Positions 28,259-40,500 of a stretch of DNA of 64,000 bases are shown one piece after another. Source of the stretch: Rhodanobacter sp. C01 (GTDB taxonomy: Bacteria; Pseudomonadota; Gammaproteobacteria; Xanthomonadales; Rhodanobacteraceae); the NCBI RefSeq assembly GCF_002001045.1, contig NZ_MUNR01000007.1, positions 1-64,000 on the forward strand. The letters run 5' to 3'. How positions within the stretch are numbered: the stretch's first letter is position 1; each line of letters starts with the position of its first letter. Below the pieces are notes generated by a model. It was not told where the DNA came from and made no database searches. It worked only from the letters and a program-made list of their open reading frames with translations. Position numbers and translations under genes: made by a program.

Positions 28259-28286
28259 CGCCTGCGCAGAATGGATCAGGGCATCC

Positions 28287-28820
28287 CTAGGCTCGCGAGG
28301 AAAAGCGCATCGGCAGATCGCCGCTGATCCCGGCGGGATGACCGGCCGGCACGGCGAAACGCCAGCCGCGCACGCTGCGCAGTGCATGCGCGTCGAGCAC
28401 CGGGTCACCGCTGGATTCGACGAGACTGGCCGCATCGACGCGGCCGTTGCCGTCGATATCGACGTGCACGACCACGCGGCCATCGAGATGTCCACGCAAC
28501 ACATCCCATCGCTGGGTGGAATCATCGGGCATCGCCAGCGGCACCAGTTCCGGTGCGGCAGGCGATGCGGCTTGCGCTTCGGCGATGCCGCGGAAACCGT
28601 CCGCTTCCGCGCGATACACCTGCACCATGCCGACCACGCGATGCCGCAGTCGTGATGCCGACGGGGCAGGGTGCGCGGCCGAGGCAACGCGATGCGTGAC
28701 GGCATGGTGCAGTGGCGGTCCGCGCCAGTCACCGGTCAACGTGCTGAGCCAACCGGTACCCACGATTCCAATCGTCAGTGCAAGCACGCTCAGGCCGGTA
28801 GTGGTACGCAGGCGCAACAT
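28287..28820 (-). CDS. TonB-like energy transducer C-terminal domain protein
   Basis: A 177-residue protein with one N-terminal membrane anchor (about residues 9-28), a variable middle and a C-terminal TonB-like domain (VVVHVDIDGNGRVDAASLVESSG...). The Pro/Lys-rich linker of a full-length TonB is absent and the protein is short, so it may not span the periplasm. It lies 14 bases after the thiolase gene in the same direction. Confidence 0.65.
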   Translation of the reverse strand: MLRLRTTTGLSVLALTIGIVGTGWLSTLTGDWRGPPLHHAVTHRVASAAHPAPSASRLRHRVVGMVQVYRAEADGFRGIAEAQAASPAAPELVPLAMPDDSTQRWDVLRGHLDGRVVVHVDIDGNGRVDAASLVESSGDPVLDAHALRSVRGWRFAVPAGHPAGISGDLPMRFSSRA

Positions 28821-28834
28821 GCCGGGATGATGCG

Positions 28835-30121
28835 CTACGGCCGTTCGAGGATCGCGGTGACGCCCATGCCACCGGCGGTGCAGATCGAGATCAGGCCGCG
28901 ACCGGAGCCTTTCTGTTCCAGCATCCGGGCCAAGGTGGCGACGATTCGTGCGCCGGTGGCGGCAAACGGATGCCCCACCGCGAGACTGGAGCCGTGCACG
29001 TTGAGCTTGGCCGGGTCGATCGAACCGAGTGGCGCATCGAGGCCGAGCCGGTTCTTGCAATAGTCAGCCGATTCCCAGGCACGCAGCGTGCAGAGCACCT
29101 GCGCCGCAAACGCCTCGTGGATCTCGTAGTAATCAAAATCCTGCAGGGTCAGGCCCTGGCGCGCCAGCATGCGCGGCACGGCGACCGTGGGTGCCATCAG
29201 CAGGCCTTCGCCGTGCACGAAATCCACCGCCGCGACTTCCGCATCGCGCAGATACGCCTGGATCTTCAGGCCGCGCTGCTCCGCCCACTCGTCGCTGGCC
29301 AGCAGCACGGCGGCGGCGCCATCAGACAGGCCGGTGGAATTGCCGGCGGTCAGCGTGCCGTGACCCGAGGTCTTGTCGAACGCGGGTTTCAGCGAGGCCA
29401 GCTTCTCCATGGTGGAGTCGGGACGCAGGAAGCCGTCGCGCTTGAGGCCGCGGAAGGACACCAGCAGCTCGTCGAAGAAACCGTCGGCATACGCGGCAGC
29501 CAGCTTGTGATGACTGTCCAGCGCGAGCTGATCCTGCGCCTCGCGGGTGATCTGCCACTCCTTAGCCATCTGCTCGCAGTGGTCGCCCATCGACTTGCCG
29601 GTGCGCGGCTCGGCCACGCCAGGGAACGAAGGCTTCAGTTCGCGGAAGGAGAACCCGCGCAGCGCCGTCTTCAGCTTGTCCAGCGGCGTCTTGGCACGGT
29701 TCATCGCCAGCAGGCGCTTGCGCAGACGCGCGCCGTAAACGATCGGCACGTCGGAGGTGGTATCCGAGCCGCCGGCGATGCCGGCCTCGATCTGCCCGGC
29801 GGCGATCTTGTTGGCGATGATGATCGTGTTGTCGAGCGAGGTACCACAGGCACGTGCGGTGGTGATGCCCGGCGTGGTCGGCGCCAGCCCGGAACTCAGC
29901 AGCGCCTCGCGCGCCAGGTTCCAGTCTGACGAGTGCTTGATCACCGCACCCATCGCCACTTCGCCCAGCTCCACGCCGTGCAGGCCGAATCGCTCGACCA
30001 GCGCACCCAGCACCTTTACCGACATGCCGAAATTTCCGACATCGGCATACGCGGTGTTGTTGCGGCAGAACGGGATGCGTACGCCACCGATCACCCCGAC
30101 GCGCCTCTGCGTGTTTTCCAT
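28835..30121 (-). CDS. fadI: Acetyl-CoA C-acyltransferase (thiolase), FadI-type
   Basis: It cleaves 3-ketoacyl-CoA in beta-oxidation, or condenses acyl-CoAs. The 428-residue product has the acyl-accepting Cys in ARACGTSLDN, HEAFAAQ, GHPFAATGARI and the terminal catalytic Cys in CTAGGMGVTA. Length and sequence fit the FadI branch (436 in E. coli). No partner fadJ/fadB lies in this window. The ATG at 30121 is the first credible start; upstream extension is unlike thiolases. Confidence 0.9.
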   Translation of the reverse strand: MENTQRRVGVIGGVRIPFCRNNTAYADVGNFGMSVKVLGALVERFGLHGVELGEVAMGAVIKHSSDWNLAREALLSSGLAPTTPGITTARACGTSLDNTIIIANKIAAGQIEAGIAGGSDTTSDVPIVYGARLRKRLLAMNRAKTPLDKLKTALRGFSFRELKPSFPGVAEPRTGKSMGDHCEQMAKEWQITREAQDQLALDSHHKLAAAYADGFFDELLVSFRGLKRDGFLRPDSTMEKLASLKPAFDKTSGHGTLTAGNSTGLSDGAAAVLLASDEWAEQRGLKIQAYLRDAEVAAVDFVHGEGLLMAPTVAVPRMLARQGLTLQDFDYYEIHEAFAAQVLCTLRAWESADYCKNRLGLDAPLGSIDPAKLNVHGSSLAVGHPFAATGARIVATLARMLEQKGSGRGLISICTAGGMGVTAILERP

Positions 30122-30285
30122 GCTCGAAACAGTCCACAACTCAAGTCCCTCAAGGCTAACCCGCCATGCAGCGCGGCGAAAGCCCAAAACACGCGCACGT
30201 GAATCAAACCGTTCAGCACGGTCGCGACGGCCCGGTTGGCCAGCGCTGGTAGAATTGATTCTCTTTGCCTGCGGAACTGCTGCCT

Positions 30286-31443
30286 GTGGAAGTGCAAACG
30301 CTGATCGCCCTGCCTGTGCTGCTGGCGCTGGAACCGGTCGCCGGCGAAACACCTTCGCGCATGACCTTGAGCCGCGACGAGGCCGCCGAGCTGGCTGAAC
30401 TGATTGCCATCGACCTGCATGCACTGGTGCCCGGGATCGATGCCGCGCGGCTGGCGCTGACCGGCGCGCTGTTCGACCCGGTCGAATTGCTGCGGCCGGG
30501 TTTTCCGGTGTGGGCGACGCTGGACGAACTGGCACGGCGCGTACCGCGTGGCCAGCTGGACAACGTGGTCGCGTTTGGCAGCCACGACGGCCACATGCCG
30601 GCGCAACCACTGGAACCCTCGGCGGTCTTCGCCGATGGCCCGATGCGGCTGCTGCCGATGAGCCTGCTGGTCCCGGCCGAGCTGGCCGACGAGCTGTCGC
30701 AACAACTGGAGATCCAGCTGGTCGGCCGCGGCGAGGCCGGTGTGCGTACGGCCGACTGGCTGATGCGCACGCTCGGCATCCGGCTGGAGCACGTGCGCTA
30801 CCTCAGCCGCAACGATCTGCTGGCGCTGACCTGCGTGCAGTACGAGCACGTCAATCTGGCGTCGCTGTGGACCCTGCTGGAGGCCGCATTGCTGACGCCC
30901 TGGCGGAACGAATCCACGCTCAGCGCCCGCGGTCTGGCCATGCACTACGCCGACGGCAAGGTGGAAGTGCAATCGCCGACGCAATGGCTGTCCGTGCAAA
31001 CGGCTGATGCTTCGCAGCGCGCCCACGATTTTGCCGGCATCGTGTTCGAACTGCGCCAGCACGCCGCGCTGCTCGATGCACACCGGCTGCCGTTGCGACT
31101 GCAGGCAACGACCGGACAGCAAGTCGAAGCCGGCAGCGGGTATCTGCTGGAAACCCTGCAGGCAGTCGATCCCGCCCATGCCGCCCCGTCGCTGTTCGCA
31201 CACGAGGCGCCCGGCCTTGGCGTGGTCGCGATCAGCGTGGCCCAGCCCAACGGGACCAGACACGGTGCGGTGGGTGGCGCCCGCGTGCTGGCGCATGCCT
31301 ATCCGCTGCAGCCGCAGACGCTGGGGCCGCTGATCGCGCTGCTGAGCGAGCGCTACGGCAGCGCCGCCGAGCTGCATGCCCTGGGCCGGATCATGCTGGA
31401 CGAACGCGGCCAGCTCGGCGCCCCGGCAACGGTCATCCACTGA
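30286..31443 (+). CDS. Protein of unknown function
   Basis: The product of about 385 residues is soluble, with no signal peptide, membrane segment or motif that I recognise. It is Leu/Ala-rich and probably mixed alpha/beta. An extended -10 element (TGGTAGAAT at 30247-30255) lies just upstream. The start is uncertain: GTG 30286 is preceded by GCGGAA, while TTG 30265 would be almost leaderless. It is divergent from the thiolase gene and followed by the PAS-GGDEF-EAL gene in the same direction. Codon use is host-like and the reading frame is long, so I consider it real. Confidence 0.6.
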   Translation: MEVQTLIALPVLLALEPVAGETPSRMTLSRDEAAELAELIAIDLHALVPGIDAARLALTGALFDPVELLRPGFPVWATLDELARRVPRGQLDNVVAFGSHDGHMPAQPLEPSAVFADGPMRLLPMSLLVPAELADELSQQLEIQLVGRGEAGVRTADWLMRTLGIRLEHVRYLSRNDLLALTCVQYEHVNLASLWTLLEAALLTPWRNESTLSARGLAMHYADGKVEVQSPTQWLSVQTADASQRAHDFAGIVFELRQHAALLDAHRLPLRLQATTGQQVEAGSGYLLETLQAVDPAHAAPSLFAHEAPGLGVVAISVAQPNGTRHGAVGGARVLAHAYPLQPQTLGPLIALLSERYGSAAELHALGRIMLDERGQLGAPATVIH

Positions 31444-31529
31444 AATCACCCGGTCGCGGCATTTGTGCCGCGGTGGAATCTGGGCGCATGATGGTGCGGC
31501 GCCACAGGGGGCGCACGCCAGCTGACGGA

Positions 31530-34019
31530 ATGACCATGCGGCCGCCCAAGTCTGCCGAGGTGTTGCCATCGCTGCTCGACGGGTCGGACTGGCCTGCGCG
31601 GATCCTGCGCGGGGCACCTGCGTTGCTGGCCTATCTCGACAGCGAACAGCGCTTTGTCTACGCCAACGAGGCGCATCTGGGCTGGCTCGGCATCGATCCG
31701 CAGACCCTGCTCGGCCGGCGCCTGATCGACGTGGTCGGCAAGCGCAACCATCAACTGGCCAACGCGGCGCTGGAGCGGGCCTATGCCGGCCATACGGCCA
31801 GCTATGAGGGCGAGTTGTACAACGGCAGCGAACGCCGCTACGCACACGGCAACTTCCAGCCGGATTTCGATGCCGCGGGGAGGGTCTGCGGCATCTTCAC
31901 CGCGCTGGTCGACATCACCGAGCGGCGCACGCTGGAACTGCGGCTGCATGAGAGCGAACAGCGCTTCTTCGGCGCCTTCCAGCACGCCGCGATCGGCATG
32001 GCACTGGTTGCACCGGACTCGCGCTGGATGCGGGTCAACGCCGCACTGTGCACGATGCTCGGCTACCGCGAAGACGAGTTCCTGTCACGCACGACGCGCG
32101 ATATCACCCACCCCGACGATGTCGCGACCAGCGATGTGCTGCACGTGCAGATGCTGGATGGCGAGCTGGAATCGTGCCATCTGGAGAAGCGCTATTTCCA
32201 CAAGAACGGCACCCTGGTCCATGCGCAGCTCAGCGTGTCGCTGGTGCGCGACGATGACGGCAGCCCGCGCTATTTCGTCGTGCAGATCCAGGACATCACC
32301 CAGCGCAAGGCGTTCGAGGACGCGCTGCATCGCGAACGCGAACTTGCCGAGGTGACCCTGCGCTCGATCGGCGACGCGGTGATCACCACCGACCCGCAAC
32401 TGCGCATCACCTCGCTCAACCCGATCGCCGAGGCGATGACCGGCTGGACCCATGGCGAGGCGAGGGGTCGGCCGGTCGAGGAGATCTTCCAGCTGTTCGA
32501 TGCGCCGCAGGGCCAGCTCGTCGCCAACCCGCTGCGTGCCGCGATCGGGAACAACTCCATCGTCGATCTCGCCGGCCGCACCCTGCTGCGGCACCGGCAT
32601 GGCTTCGACACGCCGGTGGAGGACTCCTCCGCGCCGATCCACGACCATGCCGGCAACGTGATCGGCGGCGTGCTGGTGTTCCATGACGTCAGCGAGAACC
32701 GCTCGCTGGCGCTCAAGATGATCCACCTGACCCAGCACGACACACTCACCGGCCTGCCCAACCGCAGCCAGCTGCACGAGCACATCGGCCAGGCACTGGT
32801 CACCGCGAACAAGCGCCAGCAACGTGCCGCACTGCTGCATATCGACATCGACAACTTCAAGCAGATCAACGAGCAACATGGTCACGCCGCGGGCGACCGG
32901 GTGCTGCGCGCGCTCACTGCACAGATCCAGCGCTGCCTGCCCGGCGACGAATTGCTCAGCCGCTACGGCGGCGACGAGTTCGTGCTGGTGCTGCCGCATC
33001 TGGACAGCGTCGGCGAGGCAGCCAGCCTCGCCCAGACCCTGATCAACCAGGCCGAACAGACCCGCGTCGACGACCTCGTGGATCTGTCCCTGCGCATCAG
33101 CATCGGCATCAGCGTGTACCCGGACGATGCCGACGAACCGGAAAACCTGCTGCAACACGCGGAAACCGCCCTGGTCGCCGCCAAGGCGCAAGGCCAGCAC
33201 GGCTACCGTTTCTTCACCGCATCGATGAGTGAACGGGCGCAGGCGCGGCGACGGATCCAGACGGCCCTGCGCCAGGCGCTGTCGCGCCACGAGCTGAGCC
33301 TGTATTACCAGCCCAAGGTGGATGCCGGCAGCGGCCGGGTGATCGGGGCCGAGGCCCTGCTGCGCTGGCATGTGAACGGGCAGGAGCTGCACACGCCGGA
33401 CCAGTTCATACCGGTCGCCGAGGACAGCGGACTGATCCTGCCGATCGGTGCCTGGGTGCTGCGCCAGGCCTGCCGGCAGGCGCGGCTGTGGCAGCAGCGT
33501 GGATGCGTCCTGCCGGTTTCGGTGAACGTGTCGCCGATGCAGTTCCAGCATGCGGACTTCTACACCTGGCTCGACGACGTGCTGGCCGAGAGCGGGCTCG
33601 ACGGGCGCCTGCTCGAGCTGGAGCTGACCGAGCGCATGGTGATGTCCGGCGGCGAGGCAACCGCCGGCCTGCTGCGACGGATCCAGCAGCGTGGCGTGCG
33701 GCTGTCGCTGGACGATTTCGGTACCGGCTATTGCAGCCTGTCCTATCTGAAACATTTCCCGATCGACGCATTGAAGATCGATCGCGTGTTCGTGCGCGAC
33801 ATCACCACCGACCGCGATACCGCCACGATCACCCGCGCGATCATCGCGATGGCACGCAGCCTCGGCAAGGATGTAATCGCCGAAGGCGTGGAGACACCGG
33901 AGCAGGGCGTGTTCCTGCGCGAAGCCGGTTGTTCGCAGCTGCAGGGTTTCCTGTATGGAATGCCGATGCCGGCCGCGGAATTCCAGCAGCTGCTGGCGCG
34001 GACTACGCCGACGCCTTGA
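31530..34019 (+). CDS. PAS-PAS-PAS-GGDEF-EAL cyclic-di-GMP signalling protein
   Basis: An 829-residue cytoplasmic sensor that probably both makes and degrades c-di-GMP. Three PAS domains (about residues 25-145, 150-265, 275-395) precede a GGDEF domain with intact RYGGDEF (about 400-560). The EAL domain (about 580-825) keeps [37 protein letters not shown] and AEGVET, so phosphodiesterase residues are present. PGDE stands where the RxxD inhibitory site would be, so product inhibition of the cyclase is unlikely. No membrane segment is present. ATGs at 31530 and 31536 share one GGA ribosome-binding site. Confidence 0.92.
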   Translation: MTMRPPKSAEVLPSLLDGSDWPARILRGAPALLAYLDSEQRFVYANEAHLGWLGIDPQTLLGRRLIDVVGKRNHQLANAALERAYAGHTASYEGELYNGSERRYAHGNFQPDFDAAGRVCGIFTALVDITERRTLELRLHESEQRFFGAFQHAAIGMALVAPDSRWMRVNAALCTMLGYREDEFLSRTTRDITHPDDVATSDVLHVQMLDGELESCHLEKRYFHKNGTLVHAQLSVSLVRDDDGSPRYFVVQIQDITQRKAFEDALHRERELAEVTLRSIGDAVITTDPQLRITSLNPIAEAMTGWTHGEARGRPVEEIFQLFDAPQGQLVANPLRAAIGNNSIVDLAGRTLLRHRHGFDTPVEDSSAPIHDHAGNVIGGVLVFHDVSENRSLALKMIHLTQHDTLTGLPNRSQLHEHIGQALVTANKRQQRAALLHIDIDNFKQINEQHGHAAGDRVLRALTAQIQRCLPGDELLSRYGGDEFVLVLPHLDSVGEAASLAQTLINQAEQTRVDDLVDLSLRISIGISVYPDDADEPENLLQHAETALVAAKAQGQHGYRFFTASMSERAQARRRIQTALRQALSRHELSLYYQPKVDAGSGRVIGAEALLRWHVNGQELHTPDQFIPVAEDSGLILPIGAWVLRQACRQARLWQQRGCVLPVSVNVSPMQFQHADFYTWLDDVLAESGLDGRLLELELTERMVMSGGEATAGLLRRIQQRGVRLSLDDFGTGYCSLSYLKHFPIDALKIDRVFVRDITTDRDTATITRAIIAMARSLGKDVIAEGVETPEQGVFLREAGCSQLQGFLYGMPMPAAEFQQLLARTTPTP

Positions 34020-34464
34020 GCAGGCTTTCGTACATCCAGTAGTGGCAGCGCTGCATGCCGAGCCCTTCATAGGTCGCCTGCGCGTGCCGGTTCCCGGTTT
34101 CCACATACAACCGCAGACCCACGGCAGCGGCCTCCACGGCACGCTGCGCGACGTCCGCATACAACGCACGGAACACGCCGCCACGACGTGCCCCCGGTGA
34201 CACGTAAACGCTCTGGATCCACCAGAAATCACCGCAGCGCCAGTCACTCCACTCGTACGTCACCAGCAGGCTGCCGACCGCCGTGCCCTCGCGTTCGGCG
34301 ACCAGATAGAAGCCACGCCGCGGCTGTTCGAACACACCGCGGACACCACGCTCCAGCACGGCGGAATCAAGTCGCTTCTGCTCGGTTTCCCACGCCATCG
34401 CCGCATTCCAGGCAAGCAACTCGGGCAGGTCGGTGAGGCTGGCGGCACGGATCAGCAGGGACAC
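34003..34464 (-). CDS. GNAT family N-acetyltransferase
   Basis: A 153-residue acetyltransferase with the GNAT fold. The acetyl-CoA loop is in [17 protein letters not shown], preceded by a central strand WWIQSVYV and followed by [20 protein letters not shown], the classic beta-5/alpha-4 motif. Substrate is unknown. Translation starts at GTG 34464 with GGAG about 8 bases upstream. The last 17 bases overlap the convergent c-di-GMP gene. Confidence 0.85.
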   Translation of the reverse strand: MSLLIRAASLTDLPELLAWNAAMAWETEQKRLDSAVLERGVRGVFEQPRRGFYLVAEREGTAVGSLLVTYEWSDWRCGDFWWIQSVYVSPGARRGGVFRALYADVAQRAVEAAAVGLRLYVETGNRHAQATYEGLGMQRCHYWMYESLLKASA

Positions 34465-34564
34465 GGAACGACTCCGGCAAGTGAAGACGAGAGCTCATCG
34501 TAGCGTGCGCGATCTTCACACGCCGACGCGTAGGGTGGGGCGGAACCGATGGCGGTCGCTCGCC

Positions 34565-37500
34565 GTGACCGTCCCCATCGAGGGCCATCGCACAGCCGGG
34601 ACACCGGCAGATGACCCGGCCACCCAGGAAAACCTGATCTTGAACAACGGCGGCATCCTCGACCTTCTCAAGTTGCGACAGCTGCGTGCGCTACGTCGGC
34701 GCCGCGTGGCCGCACGTACAAAACCGGAGCAGGAACCGGCACTGCGCTCGGAGCTGTTCAGCGCCGAGCAGATGGAACAGCATGGCCGGCTGCTGGCCGG
34801 CCAGCATCGGCTGAGCGAGCGCGCCAATGCGGATCTGCTGCTGAGCCGCCTGGCCGACAACGAGGCCGTGCTGACCCATACCTGCGAACGGCTCACCAGC
34901 GCCACCCGGCGCAAGCGCCGGATCACCCCGGCCGGCGAGTGGTTGCTGGACAACTTCTACCTGGTCGAGGAACAGATCCGGATCGCCCGTCGCCATCTGC
35001 CGAAGGGCTACAGCCGAGAGCTGCCACGACTGGGCAGCGGCCCTTCGACCGGGCTTCCGCGCGTGTACGACCTTGCGCTGGAAATCATTTCGCACGGCGA
35101 TGGCCGGGTCGACACCGCCAACCTCAGCCGCTTCCTCGCCGCCTATCAGGAAGTGACGCCACTCAGGCTGGGCGAGCTGTGGGCGATCCCGATCATGCTG
35201 CGGCTGGCGCTGATCGAAAACCTGCGCCGGGTCGCGGCGCGAGTGATGGCGGACTGGCGCTATCGCGGCAAGGCGGTGCGCTGGGCCGACGCGATGACCG
35301 CCACCGCCGAGCGCGACCCGAACAGCGTGGTGCTGGTGGTCGCCGACATGGCACGCTCGAATCCGCCGATGAACGGTCCGTTCGTCGCCGAGATGGCACG
35401 CCGCCTGCAGGGACAGAGCCCGGCACTGGCACTGCCGTTGAGCTGGATCGAGCAGCGCCTCGCCGAGTCCGGCCAGAGCATCGAGCACCTGCTGCAGCTG
35501 GAAGCGCAGCAGCAGGCGGCCAACCAGGTCTCGATCAGCAACAGCATCGGCAGCCTGCGCCTGTTGTCGGCAATCGACTGGCGCGACTTCGTCGAGCACA
35601 ACAGCGTCGTCGACCAGCAACTGCGCGAAGACCCCGCCGGCGTCTACGCCGCGATGGATTTCGCCACCCGCGACCGCTACCGCCATGTGGTGGAATCGAT
35701 CGCGCGCAAACACCGGCTGACCGAGCCGCAGGTGGCCGAGGCTACACTCGAGCTGTGTCAGGTTGCCGCGACGAACGCAGTCCTGCCGGCGCTCTCGCAG
35801 CACGTGGGTTACTACCTGATCGATCGCGGGCGCCGTGCACTGGAGCAGCATCTCGGCATTCGCCCGACCGTGGCCGAAACGCTGCGTCGCGGTTTCGACA
35901 AGGCGCCGCTGCCGATCTACCTGGGCCTGCTGGCGCTGCTCACGTTCGCGTTTGCGCAACCGCTGGTGGTTGCCGCTGCGCATAACCGATTGCCGCTGTG
36001 GGCGCTGTTCGCGATCGCGGTGCCGGCCGTGATCCTCGCCAGCCAGCTGGGGCTGAGCCTGCTCAACTGGCTGGCCACGCTGACGATTGCGCCGCAGCAG
36101 CTGCCACGCATGGATTATTCGGACGGCATCCCGGCCAGCGCGTGCACCCTGGTGGCAATTCCCAGCCTGCTCACCGACGCGCAGGATGTCGAGGATCTGG
36201 TCGAGTCGCTGGAGGTCCGCTTTCTCGGCAACCAGGACGCGCAACTGCATTTCGCCCTGCTCACCGATTTTGCCGATGCAGATCGCGAGACGCTGCCGGA
36301 GGATGCCGCCCTGCTGCGGCTGGCACGGCGACGCATCGAGGCACTCAACGAGCGCCATGCCGGCAGCGCCGGCGATCGCTTTTTCCTGTTCCACCGGCCA
36401 CGCCGATGGAACGCGGCCGAACAATGCTGGATGGGCCACGAGCGCAAGCGCGGCAAACTGGCCGACCTCAACGCGCTACTTCGTGGCAACGCACACGACC
36501 GCTTCATGCTGATCGTGGGCGACGTCGCGGCACTGCCAACGGTGCAGTACGTCATCACGCTGGATACCGACACCGAGCTGCCGCGCGACTGCGCCCATGA
36601 ATTCGTCGGCACCATCGATCATCCGCTCAACCGCGCGGTTTACGACACCGAACAGCAACGCGTGGTCAGCGGCTACGCGATCCTGCAGCCGCGCGTGGGC
36701 ATCAGCCTGCCCAGCACTGCGCGTTCGCGCTACGCGCAGCTCTACGGCAGCGACGCCGGCATCGATCCGTATACGCAGATGGTGTCGGACGTCTATCAGG
36801 ACGTGTTCCACGAAGGCTCGTTCATCGGCAAGGGCATCTATGCCATCGATGCGTTCGAGCGCACGCTGGACGGCCGCTTCCCGGAGAACCGCATCCTCAG
36901 CCACGACCTGGTCGAGGGTTGTCATGCGCGTTCGGGCCTGCTCAGCGACGTGCAGTTGTACGAGGAATATCCGGCCCGCTACAACGCCGACGTGAAGCGC
37001 CGGCATCGCTGGATCCGCGGCGACTGGCAACTGCTGCCGTGGCTGCTGCCATGGGCGCCGACCGCGCACGATGGCTGGCGCCGCAACGCACTCACCGCGC
37101 TGTCGCGCTGGAAGATCCTCGACAACCTGCGCCGCAGCCTGGTTCCGGCGTCGCTGCTGGCGCTGCTGGTCACCGGCTGGCTGCTGCTGTCGCCGGTGTT
37201 CTCGTGGACGCTGGCGGTACTGGCGATGGTGCTGGTGCCACCGCTGCTGGCGGCCTTGCTCGATCTCGCGCAGAAACCGCAGGACGTCCAGCTCGACCAG
37301 CACCTGCGCGCCGCCTCGCGCGCCGGCGGCCAGCATCTGGCCCGCATGGCGCTGGCGCTGGCGTGGCTGCCACACGAAGTGCAATACAGCCTCGATGCGA
37401 TCATGCGCACGTTGTGGCGCATGGCGGTCAGCCATCGCCGACTGCTGCAGTGGCAAACCTCCAGCGAGGTCGCACGACGCAGCAGCAACGCGCCGGCGGC

Positions 37501-40500
37501 ACTGTGGCGGTTGATGTGGATCGGCCCGCTGCTGGCGGTGGTGCTGGCCGTGGCGCTGGCGTGGCAGCGTCCGCTGGTGCTGGTGCTGGCTGCGCCGCTG
37601 CTGCTGCTTTGGCTGCTCTCGCCGTGGATCGCCTGGTGGATCAGCCAGCCGCGCCGGCCTTCCACGTTTGCACCGAGCACGGCCCAGTTGCGCTTCCTGC
37701 ACATGCTTGCGCGCCGCACCTGGGCGTTCTTCGACAGCCAGGTCGGCCCCGCCGACCACTGGCTGCCGCCGGACAACCTGCAGGAGCAGCCGGGACCGGT
37801 GATCGCGCACCGTACCTCGCCGACGAACATCGGCATGGCGCTGCTGGCTAACCTGGCCGGCTACGACTTCGGTTTCCTCAGCGCCGGCCGCCTGCTCGAA
37901 CGCAGCCGGCAGACGCTGGCGACGATGCAGCAACTGCCGCGTCATCGCGGCCACTTCTACAACTGGTACGACACGCTGAGCCTGCAACCACTCGCGCCGC
38001 TGTACATCTCGGCCGTGGACAGCGGCAACCTGGCCGGCCACCTGCTGACCCTGCGACCGGGCCTGCTGGCACTGCTCGACGAACCGGTATTCCCGCCACG
38101 CGTGCTGCAAGGCCTGCTCGACACACTGAACGTCCTGCACGATGCACTCGACAGCACCAGCGCGGCGGCGCTGAAGCCGATGCAACAGGAACTCGAAAGC
38201 GCACTGGCGACGCCACCGCCCATAACCAGTGCGGCAGTGGACCTGCTGCAGCGGCAACTCGACCACGCCCATGCACTGGCGCAGGCCCTCGTCGTCGAAT
38301 CGGGCAGCGATGCGGAGTTCTGGCTCGACGCGCTGCTGGAACAATGCAGCGACCTGGTCGACGAGACGACCACCTTCCGCCTCGACCCACCCATCGACGA
38401 CGACGGTGGTTTCAGCGGCATCCCGACGCTGCACCAGCTCGCCCGGATCGAACCACTGTGCTGGGCCGCCGAGGCCGGTGCCGATGCCCTGCGTGGCCGT
38501 GCACTCGAACGCATCGCGCTGATCGAGCGGCTGGCCCAGCAGGCCGGCGAACTGGCGCTGATGGATTACCGCTTCCTGTACGACAGCACGCGCGACCTGC
38601 TGGCGATCGGCTACAACGTCGATCAGCGCCGGCTCGATGCGAGCTATTACGACCTGCTGGCATCGGAGGCGCGGCTGGCCAGCTTCGTGGCAATTGCGCA
38701 AGGCCAGTTGCCGCAGGACAACTGGTTTTCGCTGGGGCGTCTGTTGACCACCACCGGCGGCGAACCGGTGCTGCTGTCGTGGACCGGCTCGATGTTCGAA
38801 TACCTGATGCCGATGCTGGTGATGCCGAGCCACGAAGGCACGCTGCTCGACCAGACCTGTCGGGCGGCGGTGGCACGGCAGATCGAATACGGCAACCAGT
38901 TGAACCTGCCATGGGGCGTATCCGAGTCCGGCTACAACACGCTGGATGCGCATTTCACCTATCAATACCGTGCATTCGGCGTGCCCGGCCTGGGCCTCAA
39001 GCGCGGGCTGGGCGACGATGTGGTGATCGCGCCTTACGCCAGCGTGATGGCGATGATGGTGGATCCCGCAGCGGCGACGCGGAACCTGCAGCGGCTGGTC
39101 GAGGTCGGTGCGCTGGGACGTTTCGGTCTGTACGAGGCGATCGACTACACACCGGCGCGACTGCCGCTGGGGCAGGACGCAGCCCTGGTGCGTTCGTTCA
39201 TGGCGCACCACCAGGGCATGAGCCTGCTCGCGCTCGCCTACGCGCTGCTGGACCGGCCGATGCAGCGGCGCTTCGAGTCCGATCCGCAGTTCCAGGCCAC
39301 CAGCCTGCTGCTGCAGGAACGCGTGCCGCGGACCGCCGCGGAATATCTGCATGCTTCCGGCTTCCCCGACGTGGACGACCCGTCGCGCACGACCGAGGCA
39401 CGCCTGCGCGTGTTCGCCGATCCGGACCGGGCGCGGCCAGCCGTGCAGCTGCTGTCGAACGGCCATTACCACGTGATGCTGAGCAGTGCCGGCGGCGGCT
39501 ACAGCCGCTGCGGCGAACTGGCGCTGACGCGCTGGCGCGAGGACATCACGCGCGACTACTGGGGCATGTTCTGTTACCTGCGCGACGTCGCCAGCGGAGA
39601 GTACTGGTCCACCGCCTACCAGCCGACCGTGAAGAAGACCGAGCTGTTCGAGGCGATCTTTTCCGACGCGCGCGCCGAATTCCGCGTGCGCGAACGCGAG
39701 TTCGATGCGCACACCGAGATCGTGGTGTCACCGGAAGACGACATCGAGCTGCGCCGCACCCGCATCACCAACCGCAGCCGCACGCGGCGCACGATCGAGC
39801 TGACCAGCTACGCCGAGGTGGTGCTGGCGCCGGCGCTGGCCGACACGCTGCACCCGGCCTTCAGCAAGCTGTTCGTGCAGACCGAGCTGGTACCGGCGCT
39901 GCAGGCGATCGTGTGCACGCGACGACCGCGTGCCGCCGACGAGCACGTGCCGTGGATGTGCCACTTGCTGGCCGTGCACGATGCCGACATCGATGCGATC
40001 TCCTACGAAACCGATCGTGCCCGCTTCATCGGCCGCGGCCGCAGCACGGCGCAACCGCGTATGCTCGATCGCGAGCAGGTTCAACTGTCGAACAGCGCCG
40101 GTTCGGTACTCGACCCGGTGCTGGCGATCCGCTGCCGCATCACGCTGGAACCGGAGCAATCGGCCACCATCGATTTCGTCACCGGCATGGCCGACAGCCG
40201 CGACGGCTGCATGCAGCTGATCGGCAAGTACCGCGATCGCCATCTGGCCGATCGCGTGTTCGACCTCGCCTGGACCCACAGCCAGGTGCTGCTGCGCCAG
40301 CTCAATGCCAGTCTCGCCGATGCGCAGCTGTACGAGCACATGGCTACCGCGATCATCTACCCGAACGCGAACCTGCGCGCCGAACCGGCGATCCTGCGCG
40401 GCAACCGGCGCGGCCAGTCGGGTCTGTGGGGGCAGGCGATTTCCGGCGACCTGCCGATCGTGCTGCTGCAGATCGCCGATCCCGCGCGGATCGAACTGGT

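Noticed and set aside
25859-28732. 957-codon minus-strand open frame over the yceI and phospholipase D genes
   Set aside because: Antisense artefact. The sense frames carry signal peptides, HKD motifs and YceI motifs.
36476-39712. 1078-codon open frame antisense to ndvB
   Set aside because: A mirror of the GC-rich codon pattern on the other strand. The translation is low-complexity (His/Gln/Arg-rich) with no domains, whereas the sense frame has clear GT84/GH94 motifs.
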